64,000 bases of DNA, from contig NZ_VFYP01000002.1 in the NCBI RefSeq assembly GCF_006443685.1, forward strand, positions 248,001 to 312,000, read 5' to 3'. Positions 37,075 through 46,620 of this stretch are shown here, piece after piece. The translations under genes were made by a program, and so were the position numbers. The stretch is from Rhizobium glycinendophyticum. Its GTDB lineage: Bacteria > Pseudomonadota > Alphaproteobacteria > Rhizobiales > Rhizobiaceae. The notes under the pieces were generated by a model, which was given only the letters and a program-made list of their open reading frames with translations, had not been told where the DNA came from and ran no database searches. Within the stretch, counting starts at the first letter, position 1; each line of letters starts with the position of its first letter.

Positions 37075-40000
37075 TCAGGCCGAATAGACGATCAGTAGAT
37101 CCTTCGCGTCGATCTGGTCGCCAATCTTGACCAGAACTTCCGAAATAGTGCCGTCACGATCGGCATGCAGCGCCGTTTCCATCTTCATCGCTTCGATCGA
37201 TACCAGGATATCACCGGACTTCACGGCCTGGCCCACCGCAACGGAAACGGCCGAGATGACGCCTGGCATCGGCGCACCCAGATGGGCAGCATTGCCGAGA
37301 TCCGCCTTGCGACGAACTGCACTGCCGGAGGCTCCATGGACGCGATCCGGCACCTTGATGCGGCGCGGCTGGCCATTCAGTTCGAAGAACACGGTGACCA
37401 TGCCCTTATCATCCGTATGTCCGATCGCCTGGTTGACAATGACGAGGGTCTTGCCCTTCTCCAGGTCAAGGAACAGCTCCTCGCCGGCCGGCAGGCCGTA
37501 GAAATACTGCGGCGTCGGAATGACTGAGACCGGACCATAGGTGTCGGCGGCCACTGCATAATCCGTGAAGACCTTCGGATACATCAGGTAAGAGGCGAAC
37601 TCGAAGTCGGAGACCTCGCGACCGAGTTTCTCCTCGATCGCCTTGCGCTCGGCACCGAGATCGGCGTCCGGCAGCAGCGAACCCGGCACCGCAGTATAGG
37701 CCGCCTCACCCTTCAGAGCTTTCTTCTGCAATGCCTCCGGCCAGCCACCCGGCGGCTGACCGAGGTCGCCTTTCAGCATAGACACGACGGAATCCGGGAA
37801 GGCGATATCCTTGGCCGGGTTCTCGACGTCGGCAACGGACAGATCCTGGCTGACCATCATCAGGGCCATGTCGCCAACGACCTTCGACGAAGGCGTTACC
37901 TTGACGATATCGCCGAACATCTGGTTGGCATCGGCATAGGCCTGCGCCACTTCGTGCCAGCGGGTTTCAAGGCCCAGCGAGCGCGCCTGTTCCTTGAGAT
38001 TGGTGAACTGGCCACCCGGCATTTCATGCAAGTAGACTTCGGATGCCGGCCCCTTCAGATCGCTCTCGAAAGCCGCATACTGGGTACGCACGGCTTCCCA
38101 GTAGAACGACAGGCGGCGGATCCAGTGCGGGTCGAGACCCGGATCCCGCTCCGAACCGCGCAGCGCTTCCACAATCGAGCCGAGGCAGGGCTGCGATGTG
38201 TTCCCGGAGAAGGCGTCCATCGCCGCATCCACGGCATCAACGCCTGCATCGACCGCCGCAAGCACAGTCGCGGCGGCAATGCCCGACGTGTCGTGCGTAT
38301 GGAAGTGGATCGGTAGGCTGGTCGCCTCGCGCAATGCCTTGAACAGCACCTTGGCGGCAGCCGGCTTCAGCAGCCCGGCCATATCTTTGACGGCAATGAT
38401 ATGGGCACCGGCCTTTTCGAGGTCAGCAGCCAGCGCCGTATAGTACTTCAGATCGTATTTCGGACGCGCCGAATTCAAGAGGTCGCCGGTGTAGCAGATC
38501 GCCGCCTCACAAAGCTTGTTCTCTTCGGCCACCGCATCCATCGACACGCGCATGTTGTCGACCCAGTTCAGGCAGTCGAAAACGCGGAAGAGGTCGATCC
38601 CGCCCTTTGCCGCCTGGCGAACAAAGTACTTCACGACGTTGTCGGGATAGTTCTTGTAGCCGACGCCGTTCGCACCGCGCAGCAGCATCTGCAGAAGCAG
38701 GTTCGGCGCGCTCTCGCGCACCAGCGCCAGGCGTTCCCATGGATCTTCCGTCAGAAAGCGCATGGAAACGTCGAAGGTCGCACCACCCCAGCATTCCAGC
38801 GACAAAAGCTCAGGCAGAGCCCGGGCATATGTACCCGCGATCTGCGCGATGTCGTGGGTGCGCATGCGGGTCGCCAGCAGCGACTGATGACCATCGCGCA
38901 TCGTCGTGTCGGTCATCAAGACGCGCGTCTGACTGCGCATCCATTCGCCGAATTTCTTCGGACCGAGTTCGTCGAGCAACTGCTTGGTGCCAGAGGGAAT
39001 CTGCGCATCGATGAAAGGCACGACTGGCTTTGCCGCATCCTCAGGCGGCTTCGGCCGGCCCTTTACTTCCGGATGGCCGTTGACGGTGACATCGGCGAGA
39101 TAAGTCAGAAGCTTCGTCGCACGGTCTTGGCGCTTCACCTGCTGGAAGAGTTCCGGCGTCGTATCGATGAAGCGAGTCGTATAGGAATTGTCCCGGAAGC
39201 TCGGATGTCCGATGATCGCCTCGAGGAAGGTGAGATTGGTCGCAACGCCGCGGATACGGAATTCGCGCAGTGCACGATCCATACGGCTGATCGCCTCCTG
39301 CGGGGTGCTGCCGGAAGCCGTCACCTTGACCAGAAGCGGGTCATAGTAGCGTGTGATGATCGCGCCGGAATAGGCTGTACCACCATCGAGGCGGATACCG
39401 AAGCCGGCCGCCGAACGATAGGCGGTGATGCGACCGTAATCCGGGATGAAGTTCTGCTCGGGATCTTCCGTCGTAATGCGGCACTGCAGGGCGTGGCCGT
39501 TAAGGCGAATGTCCGATTGCTGCGGCACACCCGATTCCGGTGTTCCAATGGCAAAGCCGTCAAGGATGTGGATCTGCGCCTTCACGATATCGATGCCGGT
39601 GACGACTTCGGTGACCGTGTGTTCGACCTGAATGCGCGGATTGACCTCGATGAAGTAGAATTTGCCGGTGTCGGCGTCCATAAGGTATTCGACGGTGCCG
39701 GCGCCGACATAATTGGTCGCCTTGGCAATCCTGAGCGAATAGTCCGCCAGTTCCTGGCGCTGCGCCTCCGACAGATACGGCGCCGGTGCACGCTCGACCA
39801 CCTTCTGGTTTCGGCGCTGGATGGAGCAGTCGCGCTCGAAAAGGTGCACGGCATTGCCATAAGTATCGCCCAGGATCTGGCTTTCGACGTGGCGCGCGCG
39901 CTCGACGAGCTTTTCCAGATAGACTTCGTCCTTGCCGAAGGCGGCCTTTGCCTCGCGCTTGGCTTCCGTCACCTCGCGCAGAAGGTCCTTTGGATCGCGG

Positions 40001-40536
40001 ATGGCGCGCATGCCGCGACCGCCACCGCCCCAGGAAGCCTTCAGCATGACCGGGTAGCCGATTTCCTCGGCAAGCCTGTGAATCTCCGCCTCGTCGTCCG
40101 GCAGCGGATCCGTCGCAGGAACGACCGGCACACCAACACTGATTGCCAGGTTACGTGCAGCGACCTTGTTGCCCAGCTGACGCATGGTTTCGGCACGAGG
40201 ACCGATAAAAATGATACCTGCATCGTTGCAGGCCTCTACAAACTCTGGACTTTCAGAGAGAAGTCCATAGCCCGGGTGAATAGCGTCGGCGCCAGAAAGC
40301 TTGGCGACGCGAATGATTTCCTCGATCGACAAATAGCTTTCGATCGGTCCGAGATCCCGTGCCAGGTGCGGCCCACGTCCCACCTGATAGCTTTCATCCG
40401 CCTTGAACCGATGCAGCGCGAGTTTGTCTTCCTCGGCCCAGATGGCGACCGTTTTCAGGCCCAGTTCATTGGCCGCACGAAAGACACGAATGGCAATTTC
40501 GGAACGGTTGGCGACAAGGATCTTGGATATTGGCAA
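37075..40536 (-). CDS. pyc: Pyruvate carboxylase
   Basis: A 1153-residue single-chain biotin enzyme that makes oxaloacetate from pyruvate, bicarbonate and ATP. Biotin carboxylase domain at about 1-455 (KILVANRSEIAIRVFRAA start, ATP loop KASWGGGGRGM), carboxyltransferase at about 535-810 (TDTTMRDGHQSLLATRMRT), PYC/OADA domain to about 1030 and a biotinyl domain with biotin on Lys1118 (EAMKMET). Full length. A single-gene unit ending at the shared terminator; the LuxR-type gene lies upstream on the same strand direction. Confidence 0.97.
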   Translation of the reverse strand: MPISKILVANRSEIAIRVFRAANELGLKTVAIWAEEDKLALHRFKADESYQVGRGPHLARDLGPIESYLSIEEIIRVAKLSGADAIHPGYGLLSESPEFVEACNDAGIIFIGPRAETMRQLGNKVAARNLAISVGVPVVPATDPLPDDEAEIHRLAEEIGYPVMLKASWGGGGRGMRAIRDPKDLLREVTEAKREAKAAFGKDEVYLEKLVERARHVESQILGDTYGNAVHLFERDCSIQRRNQKVVERAPAPYLSEAQRQELADYSLRIAKATNYVGAGTVEYLMDADTGKFYFIEVNPRIQVEHTVTEVVTGIDIVKAQIHILDGFAIGTPESGVPQQSDIRLNGHALQCRITTEDPEQNFIPDYGRITAYRSAAGFGIRLDGGTAYSGAIITRYYDPLLVKVTASGSTPQEAISRMDRALREFRIRGVATNLTFLEAIIGHPSFRDNSYTTRFIDTTPELFQQVKRQDRATKLLTYLADVTVNGHPEVKGRPKPPEDAAKPVVPFIDAQIPSGTKQLLDELGPKKFGEWMRSQTRVLMTDTTMRDGHQSLLATRMRTHDIAQIAGTYARALPELLSLECWGGATFDVSMRFLTEDPWERLALVRESAPNLLLQMLLRGANGVGYKNYPDNVVKYFVRQAAKGGIDLFRVFDCLNWVDNMRVSMDAVAEENKLCEAAICYTGDLLNSARPKYDLKYYTALAADLEKAGAHIIAVKDMAGLLKPAAAKVLFKALREATSLPIHFHTHDTSGIAAATVLAAVDAGVDAVDAAMDAFSGNTSQPCLGSIVEALRGSERDPGLDPHWIRRLSFYWEAVRTQYAAFESDLKGPASEVYLHEMPGGQFTNLKEQARSLGLETRWHEVAQAYADANQMFGDIVKVTPSSKVVGDMALMMVSQDLSVADVENPAKDIAFPDSVVSMLKGDLGQPPGGWPEALQKKALKGEAAYTAVPGSLLPDADLGAERKAIEEKLGREVSDFEFASYLMYPKVFTDYAVAADTYGPVSVIPTPQYFYGLPAGEELFLDLEKGKTLVIVNQAIGHTDDKGMVTVFFELNGQPRRIKVPDRVHGASGSAVRRKADLGNAAHLGAPMPGVISAVSVAVGQAVKSGDILVSIEAMKMETALHADRDGTISEVLVKIGDQIDAKDLLIVYSA

Positions 40537-40651
40537 TTCGATCTCCCCAAACGATATGCCAGGGCATTGTGCACCTGCGAAGAAAAGTCATAGCGCGTTG
40601 TTTTAGGAAGTTCAATTTGCCTTGATCGAAGCCAAGAAAAATCCCTTGCGG

Positions 40652-41389
40652 TCAGGTCACCAGTCCAAGTCTGAAGGAAAGCGCCACCACATGCTGACGG
40701 TTTTTCGCATTCAACTTGTCTTGAATGCCGTTCATGTACCAGTCGACGGTATGATTGGAGATCTTCAGGATCCGGCTGATCTCGTTCGACGTCAGACCAT
40801 CTGCCAGATAATTCAGCACCTCCATTTCACGACGGGTCATCCGTGTGTCGATGGGTTTTGACGGGGCAAGCAGATCGCCGTGCTTGTATTCGGCGAGCCG
40901 CCAGAACGCCTTCTTGGCGACGGCGTCGAACAGGCTGACCTCAATGGGCGAAAGATCGATCGGCTTGCCGCCCACGGTCATGTTGCCCATGAGCCCCGCA
41001 CGACCGTGAACCGGGAAGATGTATCCATCCGTCAGCCCATACCGCATGCTGTCCCCCAGCATGCGTTCCATCCGCTTGCGATGAGGGTCTGCCCGAAAGG
41101 CGTGCAACGCATCGCGCCAGCGAAAGCCGGCCCGTGCCTGTCCGAGATAGCGAATCGTCGGGTCGATCAGCACATATTTCTTGGCAATGTATAGCTGCGG
41201 CCAGCCCTCGGGCCAGTGTCCTGCCAGCACCAATTGCATCGGATTTTCATCCGGCTTGGGCTGCCGGACAAGGCCGTAATATTCGAAGCCATAGGACCGA
41301 ACGAGCTTTTCAAGCTCGGAGACCACATCAGCAGCAGAACGGCATTCGTCGATAACGACCAAAAAATGTAGCAACTGGTTTATATTCAC
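40652..41389 (-). CDS. LuxR-type regulator with autoinducer-binding domain (LuxR solo)
   Basis: A 245-residue protein with an N-terminal autoinducer-binding-like domain (about 1-165; YGFEYYGLVRQP, IAKKYVLIDPTIRYLGQARAGFRWRDA) and a C-terminal LuxR HTH (MTRREMEVLNYLADGLTSNEISRILKISNHTVDWYMNGIQDKLNAKNRQHVVA). No luxI-type synthase is in the window, so it is an orphan. The GTG at 41389 follows GGGGGG 5 bases upstream and is preferred over a TTG at 41416. It lies between pyc and ndvA. Whether it binds an acyl-homoserine lactone cannot be told. Confidence 0.9.
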   Translation of the reverse strand: MNINQLLHFLVVIDECRSAADVVSELEKLVRSYGFEYYGLVRQPKPDENPMQLVLAGHWPEGWPQLYIAKKYVLIDPTIRYLGQARAGFRWRDALHAFRADPHRKRMERMLGDSMRYGLTDGYIFPVHGRAGLMGNMTVGGKPIDLSPIEVSLFDAVAKKAFWRLAEYKHGDLLAPSKPIDTRMTRREMEVLNYLADGLTSNEISRILKISNHTVDWYMNGIQDKLNAKNRQHVVALSFRLGLVT

Positions 41390-41679
41390 CAATCCCCCCA
41401 AAGATCTGTATTTCAAAAAACATTAAAAAGCCACGAGCCAAATGCCTTGTCTCATGCCGGAAGCAATATGAACGCTTATTGCCAAGTTCCGTTAGGAGAA
41501 GTTTAAGACTGGGCGCTGGAATCTTGCAACGGTCGGCGCGTCGAATTCGGCGTTCTCAGACAGGATCTTGCGCATGAGCGATGTCGGCATTAGGCAGTCC
41601 AGGCTTCACTACCCGATGCGGTAGCAACATGATAAATCCCAGCATTGGCGCCTGCCGTGCCAGCCGGAGGTAATCGCTC
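41390..41679. other. Divergent region between LuxR-type gene and ndvA (290 bases)
   Basis: No gene seen. It holds promoters for both directions and the 20-base dyad at 41463-41482. The ndvA leader end carries GGAGG at 41666-41670. Confidence 0.5.
41463..41482. promoter_or_regulatory. 20-base lux-box-like dyad
   Basis: GCAATA (41463-41468) and TATTGC (41477-41482) are perfectly inverted around 8 bases, giving the 20-base span usual for LuxR-type sites, 74 bases upstream of the LuxR solo start. Confidence 0.4.
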
Positions 41680-43425
41680 GTGTCACTGCTCCAGGTCTAT
41701 CTGAAGGCCCTCAAATATCTCGCCACCTATCGCCTGCGGGTGTCTCTGGTGGTTGTCGCCAATGTGGTACTGGCTGCCATCACCATCATCGAACCCATTT
41801 TGTTCGGGCGCATCATCGACGCGATCTCAGAGAAGCGAGATGCCACACAGATCCTGATTCTCTGGGGCTGCTTCGGCGTCTTCAACACGGTGGCCTATGT
41901 TCTCGTGGCGCGCCAAGCGGACAGACTGGCCCATGGACGTCGCGCAGACCTGCTGACGGAGTCCTTCGCCAAGATCATCTCCATGCCGTTGAGTTGGCAC
42001 CACAAGCGCGGCACATCCAACGCACTTCACACGCTGCTGCGCGCCGGCGAGACGCTGTTCGGCCTGTGGCTGGAATTCATGCGCACCCATCTGGCGACGG
42101 CTGTCGCCCTGACGCTGCTTTTGCCGACCGCCTTCTCGATGGATATCCGCCTGACGTCTGTTCTCGTCGTCCTGGCGGTCCTTTATGTCATCATCGGTCG
42201 CACGGTCATGGTGAAAACGAAGGAAGGGCAGGCCTCCGTTGAAGGTCATTACCACACGGTGTTCTCGCATGTGAGCGATTCGATCAGCAACGTGTCGGTG
42301 CTTCATAGCTACAACCGCATCGAGGCGGAGACGCGGGCGCTGAAGGACTACACCACCAAACTGCTATCAGCCCAGTATCCGGTGCTCGACTGGTGGGCGC
42401 TGGCGGGCGCACTCAACCGTATCGCCTCGACGCTTTCGATGCTGGTCATTCTGGTCATCGGTACGCTTCTTGTTCAGCGCGGCGAACTGAAGGTCGGCGA
42501 CATCATCGCCTTTACCGGTTTTGCCGGCCTGCTGATCGCCCGCCTCGATCAGATGATCACCTTCGTCAACCAGATCTTCGAAGCGCGCTCGAAGCTAGAG
42601 GACTTCTACCTGCTGGAAGACGCGGTTCAGGAGCGCGAAGAACGGGCCGGTGCGACGGAGCTTCAGAATGTGAAGGGCGACGTGGAATTTCGGGATGTCT
42701 GCTTTGATTTCGCTTCGACCACACAAGGCGTCCGCGATGTATCGTTTACGGTGAATGCCGGTCAGACGGTCGCCATCGTCGGCCCAACAGGCGCTGGCAA
42801 AACGACGCTGATCAATCTCCTGCAGCGGGTGCACGAGCCCCAGTCGGGCCAGATCTTGGTGGACGGCCAGGACATCTCAAAGGTGACGCGAAAATCGCTG
42901 CGCCACGCCATCGCCACCGTCTTCCAAGACGCCGGCCTTCTTAATCGCTCGATCAAGGACAACATCCGCCTGGGACGCGAGGACGCGACCGAGGAGGAGA
43001 TTATCCAAGCAGCAGAAGCGGCAGCGGCAACCGACTTTATCGAAAGCCGCATGATCGGTTACGACACCCATGTCGGCGAGCGAGGCAACCGCCTCTCCGG
43101 CGGCGAGCGTCAGCGCATCGCGATCGCGCGCGCAATTCTGAAGAATGCGCCGATCCTCGTTCTCGACGAGGCAACCAGTGCGTTGGACGTGGAGACCGAG
43201 GCTCGGGTGAAGGAAGCGATCGACCGGCTGCGCAAGAACCGCACGACCTTCATCATTGCTCACCGGCTTTCCACAATCCGCGAAGCCGATCTCGTCGTCT
43301 TCCTCGATCACGGTCGGGTTATCGAAATGGGCAATTACGACCAGCTGAGCGCCCTCGGTGGTCGCTTCAGTTCGCTCTTGCGCACGAGCGGTCTGCTGAA
43401 GGAAGAACCGAGCCCGGCGATCTGA
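41680..43425 (+). CDS. ndvA: Cyclic beta-1,2-glucan ABC exporter
   Basis: A 581-residue half-transporter with fused membrane and ATPase domains, the size of ChvA/NdvA. Six helices fill about residues 1-310. Walker A GPTGAGKT is at 368-375, the signature LSGGE at 472-476, followed by Walker B ILVLDEATSALD and the H-loop IIAHRLST. It exports cyclic glucan made by NdvB to the periplasm. The start is a GTG with GGAGG 9 bases upstream. It lies about 4.7 kb from ndvB, with pyc and the LuxR solo between. Confidence 0.96.
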   Translation: MSLLQVYLKALKYLATYRLRVSLVVVANVVLAAITIIEPILFGRIIDAISEKRDATQILILWGCFGVFNTVAYVLVARQADRLAHGRRADLLTESFAKIISMPLSWHHKRGTSNALHTLLRAGETLFGLWLEFMRTHLATAVALTLLLPTAFSMDIRLTSVLVVLAVLYVIIGRTVMVKTKEGQASVEGHYHTVFSHVSDSISNVSVLHSYNRIEAETRALKDYTTKLLSAQYPVLDWWALAGALNRIASTLSMLVILVIGTLLVQRGELKVGDIIAFTGFAGLLIARLDQMITFVNQIFEARSKLEDFYLLEDAVQEREERAGATELQNVKGDVEFRDVCFDFASTTQGVRDVSFTVNAGQTVAIVGPTGAGKTTLINLLQRVHEPQSGQILVDGQDISKVTRKSLRHAIATVFQDAGLLNRSIKDNIRLGREDATEEEIIQAAEAAAATDFIESRMIGYDTHVGERGNRLSGGERQRIAIARAILKNAPILVLDEATSALDVETEARVKEAIDRLRKNRTTFIIAHRLSTIREADLVVFLDHGRVIEMGNYDQLSALGGRFSSLLRTSGLLKEEPSPAI

Positions 43426-43439
43426 GCGAGTGGCCTCAC

Positions 43440-44981
43440 TCAGATCGTCTCAAGCGTTTCCAATACCTGAGTAGCATGCTTTCGGATGGCGTCCTGCTTG
43501 AAAGGGTCCATCCGCCGCCAGGTCGCATACATGTTGGAGAGCCGCGGGTTGCGCGCCAGCTTTTCCGAATTGCGGTCGAGGAAGTCCCAGTAAAGCGCGT
43601 TGAATGGACAAGCCTTTCGCCCGGTGGTCAGCTTCGGGTCGTAATGGCAGCCACCACAGAAATTGCTCATCCGGTCGATGTATTTGCCGCTCGCGGCATA
43701 AGGCTTGCTGGCCATTATGCCGCCATCGCCATAGAGCGCCATACCAAGCGTGTTGGGGAGTTCCACCCACTCATAGGCGTCGGCATAGACGGCAAGATAC
43801 CATTCCGACACTTCAGCGGGATTAAGGCCTGCCAGCATCGCGAAATTGCCGGTTACCATCAGCCGCTGGATGTGGTGCGAGTAGGCGTGCTCGATCGTAT
43901 CGCCGATTGCCGCAGCCATACAAACCATATCCGTCTTTCCGGTCCAGTACATTTGGGGTAAGGCGCGCCTGGCCTCTAGATGGTTACGCTCTGCATAATC
44001 AGGCATTTCGGTCCAATAAATGCCGCGAACATACTCCCGCCAGCCAAGGATCTGGCGGATGAAGCCTTCGACCGCGTTCAGTGGCGCACGCCCCTCGTAC
44101 CAAGCGGCTTCGGCCCGGCGGATAACATCCAGCGGCAGAAGAAGACCGGCATTCAGATAGGCCGAGATCATTGAATGGTAGAGATACGGCTCACCCCTGA
44201 CCATCGCATCCTGGTAATCCCCGAAATTCGGCAGGATCTCATCGATAAACTGTTGAAGCTCTGCTTCTGCCTGATCTGCCGTCACCGCGAAATGGAACGT
44301 TTGCAAGTTTCCAAGATGAGCTGAGAAACGGTCTTCAACCAGACCAAGCACTGCCTTGGTAGTGTCATCCTTGCGGTGGCTCAGGCGTTTGGGCCCCTTG
44401 AGACCGGCAACAGGTGGCTTGCGGTTATCAGCGTCGAAGTTCCACTGCCCACCGACCGGCAGATCGCCCTCTTCGAGCAGAACACGGTGCCGTCTGCGCA
44501 TCTCGCGGTAGAAATACTCCATCCGCAACTGCTTGCGATCGCGCCGCCAGTCCTGAAAGTCAGCGATCGAACAGATAAACCGATCATCATCGCGAATCTC
44601 TACGGGAACGCCAAGCTGTTCAGTCCAGGAGGCAATCTCGGACGCGAGACGCCATTCGCCACACTCCGTCGTCACAACACCGCCCGCACCCGTCGCCGAG
44701 ATGGCCCGCCGTACCTCCTCGACAAGATCCTGACAATTGTCCGGATCATCCAGCGTCACATAGCGGACCGTGACGCCACGCGCCTTTAGCTCTTGGCAAA
44801 AGTGCCGCATGGCGGAAAAGAGGAAGGCAATCTTTTTTTTGTGATGCCGCACATAGGTCGCCTCCGACATCACTTCGGCCATGAGGACGACGGACCCGCT
44901 GTCGACATCGCGAAGCGCAGAAAGAGAGTGGCTTAACTGATCGCCAAGAACCAGATGCAGGCGGATGTTCGAATTCACCAT
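43440..44981 (-). CDS. phrB: Fe-S bacterial cryptochrome/photolyase (FeS-BCP, PhrB type)
   Basis: A 513-residue flavoprotein of the FeS-BCP group, which repairs (6-4) photoproducts using light. The four [4Fe-4S] ligands are Cys354, Cys442, Cys445 and Cys458 (FCGGC and KACPF), each four residues after the PhrB ligands of Agrobacterium. The HAYSHHIQRLMVTGNFAML segment (from 365) lines the FAD pocket with the His pair used in (6-4) repair. The N-terminal antenna domain covers about 1-130. It overlaps the upstream SDR gene by 7 bases, so the two are coupled. Confidence 0.95.
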   Translation of the reverse strand: MVNSNIRLHLVLGDQLSHSLSALRDVDSGSVVLMAEVMSEATYVRHHKKKIAFLFSAMRHFCQELKARGVTVRYVTLDDPDNCQDLVEEVRRAISATGAGGVVTTECGEWRLASEIASWTEQLGVPVEIRDDDRFICSIADFQDWRRDRKQLRMEYFYREMRRRHRVLLEEGDLPVGGQWNFDADNRKPPVAGLKGPKRLSHRKDDTTKAVLGLVEDRFSAHLGNLQTFHFAVTADQAEAELQQFIDEILPNFGDYQDAMVRGEPYLYHSMISAYLNAGLLLPLDVIRRAEAAWYEGRAPLNAVEGFIRQILGWREYVRGIYWTEMPDYAERNHLEARRALPQMYWTGKTDMVCMAAAIGDTIEHAYSHHIQRLMVTGNFAMLAGLNPAEVSEWYLAVYADAYEWVELPNTLGMALYGDGGIMASKPYAASGKYIDRMSNFCGGCHYDPKLTTGRKACPFNALYWDFLDRNSEKLARNPRLSNMYATWRRMDPFKQDAIRKHATQVLETLETI

Positions 44982-45691
44982 TCGACAGGCTGCCCATCGT
45001 ACGCAAAAAAGCCCCCGGTTTGTGCGGGCTCGAGGCGATCCAGCACGGATAGCATATTTTCAACGCTTTCGCCGGGCGAAACCCGGTCATGGCCCTTGGA
45101 AAAGCCGCCCGAAAAACCGGTATCAACTGAACCAGGGTGGAGGCTCACCACGACAGACTTTGGCCTAAGACGCGATATTTCGATCGCGGAGGTCCGCATG
45201 ATCTGGTTGAGCGCCGCTTTGGACGATCGATAGGATATCCATCCGCCGAGCCTGTTGTCGCCGATCGACCCGACGCGCGCCGACAGCACGGTGAAAACAC
45301 TTTTGCCCTCGTTCGAAAGAAGCGGCGCAAAATGCTTGATGGCAAGAGCCGGTCCGATGGCATTGAGAGCGAATTGCGCCGCCATCACATCGGCCCGGAT
45401 CGCCTTGATCGTCTTTTCAGGCCCATTGCCGTCGATCACCAATGCGCCGGTTGCGACGATCACCAACTCGAAACGCCGTTCCGCCTCTGTGAACCTGGCC
45501 GCTGCCGCAGCAACACTTTCTTCCTTCGTAACATCGAATCTATCGTCGCTACGGGAAAGACCAATGACGTCGGCGCAGGCCGGATCTGAGCGTAAGCGCT
45601 CGACAAAGGCTCGACCTATTCCTCCACTCGATCCGAGAACGAGCGCGCGGTAGTGTCCACCCAGCGATGTCATTACGGAGGTGTCTGGCAT
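44975..45691 (-). CDS. SDR family oxidoreductase next to photolyase
   Basis: A 238-residue short-chain dehydrogenase. Cofactor motif LGSSGGIGRAF near the start, VIVATGAL, and the catalytic YRSSK (Tyr-x3-Lys). It resembles the C-factor/CsgA-like branch. The substrate is unknown; its 7-base overlap with the photolyase gene suggests a light- or DNA-repair-related role, but this is inference. ATG 45691 has CAGGAG 7 bases upstream. Confidence 0.87.
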   Translation of the reverse strand: MPDTSVMTSLGGHYRALVLGSSGGIGRAFVERLRSDPACADVIGLSRSDDRFDVTKEESVAAAAARFTEAERRFELVIVATGALVIDGNGPEKTIKAIRADVMAAQFALNAIGPALAIKHFAPLLSNEGKSVFTVLSARVGSIGDNRLGGWISYRSSKAALNQIMRTSAIEISRLRPKSVVVSLHPGSVDTGFSGGFSKGHDRVSPGESVENMLSVLDRLEPAQTGGFFAYDGQPVEW

Positions 45692-45762
45692 GGTCGGCTC
45701 CTGACTGGTATTTTCCAACGACTACGTCTCGGAGGCGGTAACCGGATCAGGCGCAAATTGTC

Positions 45763-46569
45763 TCAATCTAACGAAAGCGGGCCGACATAGACGGGCATGG
45801 TGCCGGGATCGATCTCAAGCAGCCGGCAGATAAGTCCGGCGATCTCGATCTGGCTCAAGGCCGCATCGGCACCAAGCCGGAACCCGAGGCTATAGAAAGG
45901 GACCTCTGTCTCTGCTGCCGTCGGACCTGCGTGATTGCCGTCGTCGCCCATGCCGTGATCGGCGGTGACAATAATGCAGTAGCCCGCAGCCAGCCATCCG
46001 GGTAGATGGCGTGCAAGCAGATCACCCTGGGTTCGCGCCGCATTCCGATAACCAACGCTGTCTCCGCCATGCTTGTGGCCAGCATCATCGACGTTCATCG
46101 GGTGCAGCAACAGGAAATCGGGCTGCTTTGCCCGGATAAGCCACTCAGCATCTGCAAAGAGATGGCTGTCGGGATAATCGTCGTCCCAGTAGAAGAGCCC
46201 ATGTGTGATGTCGCCTGTCCCATCGATCAAGATGCGGTCACGGTGGCGATCGAACGGGCATGACAAATAAAGCTCTGAGACCCAATGATAGGCGGCTGCA
46301 GCTGTCACTTTTCCGGCTTCCCGGCAGCGGGCAAAGAGATTGTGGCCCTCGGAGCGTCGGACAACACCATTGCTGACCACGCCGTGATCGACAGGTTTGC
46401 GCCCCGTCAGAAGCGTTTCGTAAAGCGGCCGCGACATCGCCGGCAGTTCGCATCTCAGTTTAAGAACCGCCGCACGGCCCGTTTCGACCAAGCCTTCCAA
46501 ATAGCCGAGACAGACACGGGCCGCGTCGTAACGCAGCCCGTCAAGAACGATGAGAATAACTTTGGTCAT
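45763..46569 (-). CDS. Alkaline phosphatase/nucleotide pyrophosphatase superfamily phosphodiesterase
   Basis: A 268-residue protein of the alkaline phosphatase fold. Metal ligands are visible at the start (VLDGLRYD), in the middle (HPMNVDDAGHKHGG) and near the end (VTADHGMGDDGNHAG). The likely nucleophile is a Ser or Thr in PAMSRPLYETLLTG. Substrates may be nucleotides or sugar phosphates; this cannot be read. No signal peptide is seen, unlike many relatives, so it seems cytoplasmic. The ribosome-binding site is weak. It is a single gene between two SDR genes. Confidence 0.82.
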   Translation of the reverse strand: MTKVILIVLDGLRYDAARVCLGYLEGLVETGRAAVLKLRCELPAMSRPLYETLLTGRKPVDHGVVSNGVVRRSEGHNLFARCREAGKVTAAAAYHWVSELYLSCPFDRHRDRILIDGTGDITHGLFYWDDDYPDSHLFADAEWLIRAKQPDFLLLHPMNVDDAGHKHGGDSVGYRNAARTQGDLLARHLPGWLAAGYCIIVTADHGMGDDGNHAGPTAAETEVPFYSLGFRLGADAALSQIEIAGLICRLLEIDPGTMPVYVGPLSLD

Positions 46570-46620
46570 GACGCGCAACTTGCCACGCGGCAAACGAAAA
46601 GCAATCCCCTCAAGCTTGTA

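Noticed and set aside
38401..40593. Long open frame (730 codons) on the plus strand
   Set aside because: Antisense shadow of pyc; no recognisable domain, no ribosome-binding site.
41471..41490. Reverse-strand EcfG promoter for the LuxR-type gene
   Set aside because: AACG and GTTCC are only 11 bases apart, not 16-17.
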